DNA of 6,912 nt. Source: Bacteroidota bacterium. Its GTDB lineage: Bacteria > Bacteroidota > Bacteroidia > Chitinophagales > Chitinophagaceae. Below, piece by piece: positions 4,016 to 6,912 of this stretch; the first letter of the stretch is position 1, and each line of letters begins with the position of its first letter. Under the pieces are notes generated by a model that saw only the letters and a list, made by a program, of their open reading frames with translations, was not told the origin of the DNA and searched no databases. Location: the NCBI GenBank assembly GCA_028875955.1, contig JAGWTX010000130.1, positions 1 to 6,912 on the forward strand, given 5' to 3'. Made by a program: the position numbers and the translations under genes.

Positions 4016-6912
4016 ATGACAAAAAACCGGGAGCAGAAGGAACAATTTGCAAAAATCTATTCCAGCCTGAATGAACAGCAGAAATTAGCGGTTGATACGA
4101 TCGAAGGGCCGGTGATGGTTATCGCAGGACCCGGTACGGGCAAGACTCAGATCCTGAGTGCCAGAATCGGAAAGATCCTGCTGGAAACGGATACACAGCC
4201 CGAAAACATTTTATGTCTCACCTATACCGATGCGGGCGCAGTTGCCATGCGCAGGCGTTTGCTCGGTTTTATCGGGCCGGATGCGTATAAAGTGAATATG
4301 TACACTTTCCATGCATTCTGCAATGATATCATCCAGGAAAACCTTTCGCTTTTTGAAAAAACCGTTCTCGACCCGATTTCCGATCTGGAAAAAATTGATC
4401 TTTTCAAACAGCTGATCGATGGGTTTCCCAAAAACCATCCGCTAAAAAGATATCGGGGGGATGTGTACTTCGAGATCAACAATCTTCAGCAACTGTTCAG
4501 CACCATGAAAAGAGAGGGCTGGACGCCCGCTTTTATCGATGAGAAAATCGATGCGTTTCTGGCAGATATCCCAAACCGGGAAGAATTTATCTATACCCGG
4601 AAATACAAACAGTTTAACAAGGGTGACCGCAAACAAAACAAGATTGATGAGGTAACGGAACGGATGGAAAAGCTGAGGGCTGCCGTTCATGAGTTCGACC
4701 GTTTTCAAAAACTGATGCGTGCCCGGAACCGGTACGATTTTGATGACATGATCAACTGGGTGATCCGTGCTTTTGAAGAAAACAAGACCCTCCTCGCCCG
4801 ATACCAGGAACAATTTTTATATGTCCTGGTTGACGAATACCAGGATACCAGCGGCACACAAAACCGGCTGGTCGAATTACTCATCAATTACTGGGAACAA
4901 CCCAACATATTTGTGGTGGGTGACGACGACCAGAGTATCTATCGTTTCCAGGGGGCCAATGTGGAGAATATGCTGGGGTTTGCCTCGCGGTACCAGGAAG
5001 ACCTGCTGACTATCGTGCTTACCAGTAATTATCGATCAACCCAACCCATCCTTGATGTTTCCAAAACCCTGATCGACAGGAACCAGGAAAGACTGATCAA
5101 TCAGATAGAAGGCCTGACAAAAACCCTCCGTGCAGAAAATCCTGAACTGAACCAGCTCACCCATATTCCATTGATCCATGAATATGAAACGCAGCGACAG
5201 GAGATGATTGCGGTAACCCTTGCAACAGAAAAACTGATAGCAACAGGAGTCGCACCCGGGAAGATCGCGATCATCTACAAGGAAAATAAATACGGGGAAG
5301 AACTGGGTCAATATTTTTCACAGCGGAATCTTCCGGTTTACAGTAAGCGGAGTCTCAATATTCTGGAGATCCCGCTGGCGGCCAAACTGATCCTTTTATT
5401 GCAATACCTGGCTGCTGAAATGGATATCCCCTATGGCGGTGATGAGATGCTTTTTGAAATCCTGCATTTTGACTGGTTTCAGATCCCGCCTATTGAAATT
5501 GCCCGTTTAAGCACTACGGTTGCCGACAGGAAATTCGGTGAAAACAAAACCTCGCTGCGCAAATACCTGGTTGAGCAGGCCAATGCACCTGCCAGAGACC
5601 TGTTTAGCAACACTGCCCCGCAGGGCATGCAGATTGCCGCCAGGGCCATTGAAAAACTGATCAGTGACGTATCCAATATAACCCTGGTGAATCTGTTTGA
5701 GAACTGCATCCGGGAAGCCGGGGTGTTGAAATGGGTGATGAATCATCCGGAGAAACACTGGCACTTGCAGGTGATAACCGGGCTTTTTGATTTTATCAAA
5801 GAAGAATGCCGCCGTAATCCCGCACTTAACCTGTCTCAGCTGGTAAATATCTTTACCCTGATGAAAAAAGAGGGACTTTCCCTTCCCCTGGTACAAGTAA
5901 ACGGGAGCGATAAGGGGGTTAACCTGTTAACGGCACATGGCTCAAAAGGTTTGGAATACGAACATGTTTTCCTCGTGGGTTCTCAAGCCTCAAACTGGGA
6001 AAAGAAAAGAAAACCCGGTACGGGTTATGTGTTTCCGGACACCCTTTTTGTGAGTCAGCCCAAACAACAGGAGGAAGAGGAACTAAGGAGGTTGTTCTAT
6101 GTGGTACTCACAAGGGCCAAATTACACCTGCATATCTCCTACAGCCGTTTTAAAAACGACGGAAAGGAACTGGAACCTTCCATGTTTGTTGCAGAAATGC
6201 AGGATGCTTATGATTTACCGGTTGAGAAAGTGATCCTTTCCAAAGAAGTGCTTTCTGAATTTGCCATGGTTCAGTTCACGGCGGAACAGGCTCCGGAAAT
6301 CGAAAAAACGGAAGCGGATTTTATCACACAGGCACTCGATAAATTCGTAATGAACGTAACGGCACTGAATCACTATCTGAAATGCCCCTTGCAGTTCTAT
6401 TTTCAGAACCTGGTAAGGGTACCTTCCGGAAAATCAGAAGCCACTGAATTTGGTTCAGCGGTCCACCATGCATTGCAGAAACTGTTCGAAAAAATGCAAC
6501 AGACAGATAGATTCCCGGATGTGTCAGAATTTATTCTCGATTTCAAATGGTTCATGAACCGGCATCGCGAGAGTTTCACCAAGGAACAATTTGAAAGAAG
6601 GATGGAATATGGAGAGGAAGTGCTGACCAACTATTATGCGGAATATATCCATCGCTGGAATAAAATCGTAGCGGTTGAAAGAACCATCCGGAATGTGGTG
6701 GTAAAAGGGGTGCCCCTGAAGGGAAAACTGGATAAGCTTGAATTCAACGGCAAGGATGTGAATGTGGTTGATTACAAATCCGGAGATATTGACAAGGCCA
6801 GGGAGAAACTGAAACCCCCGCATGATAAGGACCCGAACGGTGGCGATTACTGGCGGCAGGCTGTTTTTTACAAGATCCTGATTGATCATTATGAACTCAA
6901 AAACTGGAAAGT
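4016..6912 (+). CDS. UvrD/PcrA-type SF1A helicase fused to a RecB-like PD-(D/E)XK nuclease, 3' end cut off
   Basis: A single frame stays open from 3968 to the right edge, giving 965 complete codons. Helicase motifs appear in order: Q-motif region SLNEQQKLAV (17-26), Walker A AGPGTGKT (37-44), Ia LTYTDAGAVAMRRR, TFHAFC (97-102), Walker B VDEYQDTS (272-279), III VVGDDDQSIYRFQGA (300-314), IV LTSNYRS (335-341), V NLLTAHGSKGLEY (636-648) and VI ELRRLFYVVLTRAK (689-702). The C-terminal part has nuclease motifs: YLKCP with C790, EFGSAVHHAL (H817), GKLDK (D906), VVDYKSG (D919, K921) and Q948-x3-Y952. All active-site positions are therefore present. The enzyme should unwind and cut DNA, most likely in double-strand-break repair or recombination, as AddAB and AdnAB do; a defence role cannot be excluded. 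The ATG at 4016 is preferred over 3995 because a -7-like element lies between them. Confidence 0.92.
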   Translation, partial: MTKNREQKEQFAKIYSSLNEQQKLAVDTIEGPVMVIAGPGTGKTQILSARIGKILLETDTQPENILCLTYTDAGAVAMRRRLLGFIGPDAYKVNMYTFHAFCNDIIQENLSLFEKTVLDPISDLEKIDLFKQLIDGFPKNHPLKRYRGDVYFEINNLQQLFSTMKREGWTPAFIDEKIDAFLADIPNREEFIYTRKYKQFNKGDRKQNKIDEVTERMEKLRAAVHEFDRFQKLMRARNRYDFDDMINWVIRAFEENKTLLARYQEQFLYVLVDEYQDTSGTQNRLVELLINYWEQPNIFVVGDDDQSIYRFQGANVENMLGFASRYQEDLLTIVLTSNYRSTQPILDVSKTLIDRNQERLINQIEGLTKTLRAENPELNQLTHIPLIHEYETQRQEMIAVTLATEKLIATGVAPGKIAIIYKENKYGEELGQYFSQRNLPVYSKRSLNILEIPLAAKLILLLQYLAAEMDIPYGGDEMLFEILHFDWFQIPPIEIARLSTTVADRKFGENKTSLRKYLVEQANAPARDLFSNTAPQGMQIAARAIEKLISDVSNITLVNLFENCIREAGVLKWVMNHPEKHWHLQVITGLFDFIKEECRRNPALNLSQLVNIFTLMKKEGLSLPLVQVNGSDKGVNLLTAHGSKGLEYEHVFLVGSQASNWEKKRKPGTGYVFPDTLFVSQPKQQEEEELRRLFYVVLTRAKLHLHISYSRFKNDGKELEPSMFVAEMQDAYDLPVEKVILSKEVLSEFAMVQFTAEQAPEIEKTEADFITQALDKFVMNVTALNHYLKCPLQFYFQNLVRVPSGKSEATEFGSAVHHALQKLFEKMQQTDRFPDVSEFILDFKWFMNRHRESFTKEQFERRMEYGEEVLTNYYAEYIHRWNKIVAVERTIRNVVVKGVPLKGKLDKLEFNGKDVNVVDYKSGDIDKAREKLKPPHDKDPNGGDYWRQAVFYKILIDHYELKNWK

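Noticed and set aside
5842..5863. Hairpin GGTAAA-TATC-TTTACC with an internal TATCTTTAC and an in-frame ATG at 5861, like the helicase promoter
   Set aside because: It encodes ordinary residues (LVNIFTLM) in the middle of the continuous helicase frame, just before motif V, and a product starting there would lack the ATP-binding half. Treated as a chance match.
4442..6889. Long minus-strand frames within the helicase gene (for example 4442-4813, 5507-5896 and 6524-6889)
   Set aside because: They lie opposite a gene with a full set of conserved motifs, and their translations show no family signature.

Overview
The window looks like ordinary chromosomal sequence from a member of the Bacteroidota, most likely a Chitinophagaceae-like or related lineage (inference). 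Three things point there. None of the gene starts has a recognisable Shine-Dalgarno sequence. Most starts lie 4 to 7 nt downstream of a TAnnTTTR element like the known Bacteroidota -7 box. The gene families (a short SPASM/twitch radical SAM protein, a GHL10 glycoside hydrolase with a signal peptide ending in A|Q, and a UvrD-type helicase carrying a RecB-like nuclease) are all common in that phylum. I see no RNA gene, insertion sequence, phage gene or CRISPR array.

Layout from left to right. (1) 1-170, minus strand: the first 56 codons of a Crp/Fnr-type regulator that runs off the left edge. (2) 171-300: a 130-bp divergent intergenic region. (3) 301-1332, plus: a complete radical SAM protein with a C-terminal domain whose cysteines fit one auxiliary Fe-S cluster. 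(4) 1399-1848, plus: a MarR-family regulator with a set of TTCAA/TTGAA half-sites just upstream. (5) 1934-3418, plus: a secreted GHL10 glycoside hydrolase, distantly like E. coli DigH. (6) 3425-3898, minus: a small SRPBCC-fold protein converging on the hydrolase gene with only 6 bp between the stop codons. (7) 3899-4015: a second divergent intergenic region. (8) 4016 to the right edge, plus: the first 965 codons of an SF1A helicase with a C-terminal PD-(D/E)XK nuclease. This is the largest gene in the window and its stop codon lies outside.

The genes do not form an obvious pathway. Each plus-strand gene appears to have its own promoter element directly before its start, so they read as separate transcription units. 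The two regulators may control themselves or their immediate neighbours: a palindromic array lies upstream of the MarR gene, and a 14-bp palindrome overlaps the hydrolase promoter. The helicase-nuclease is probably a DNA-repair or recombination enzyme. I did not find convincing evidence of a new multi-gene system. The points most worth checking are the promoter-at-start pattern (possible leaderless mRNAs), the single-auxiliary-cluster radical SAM enzyme, and the helicase-nuclease fusion with a candidate Fe-S cysteine.
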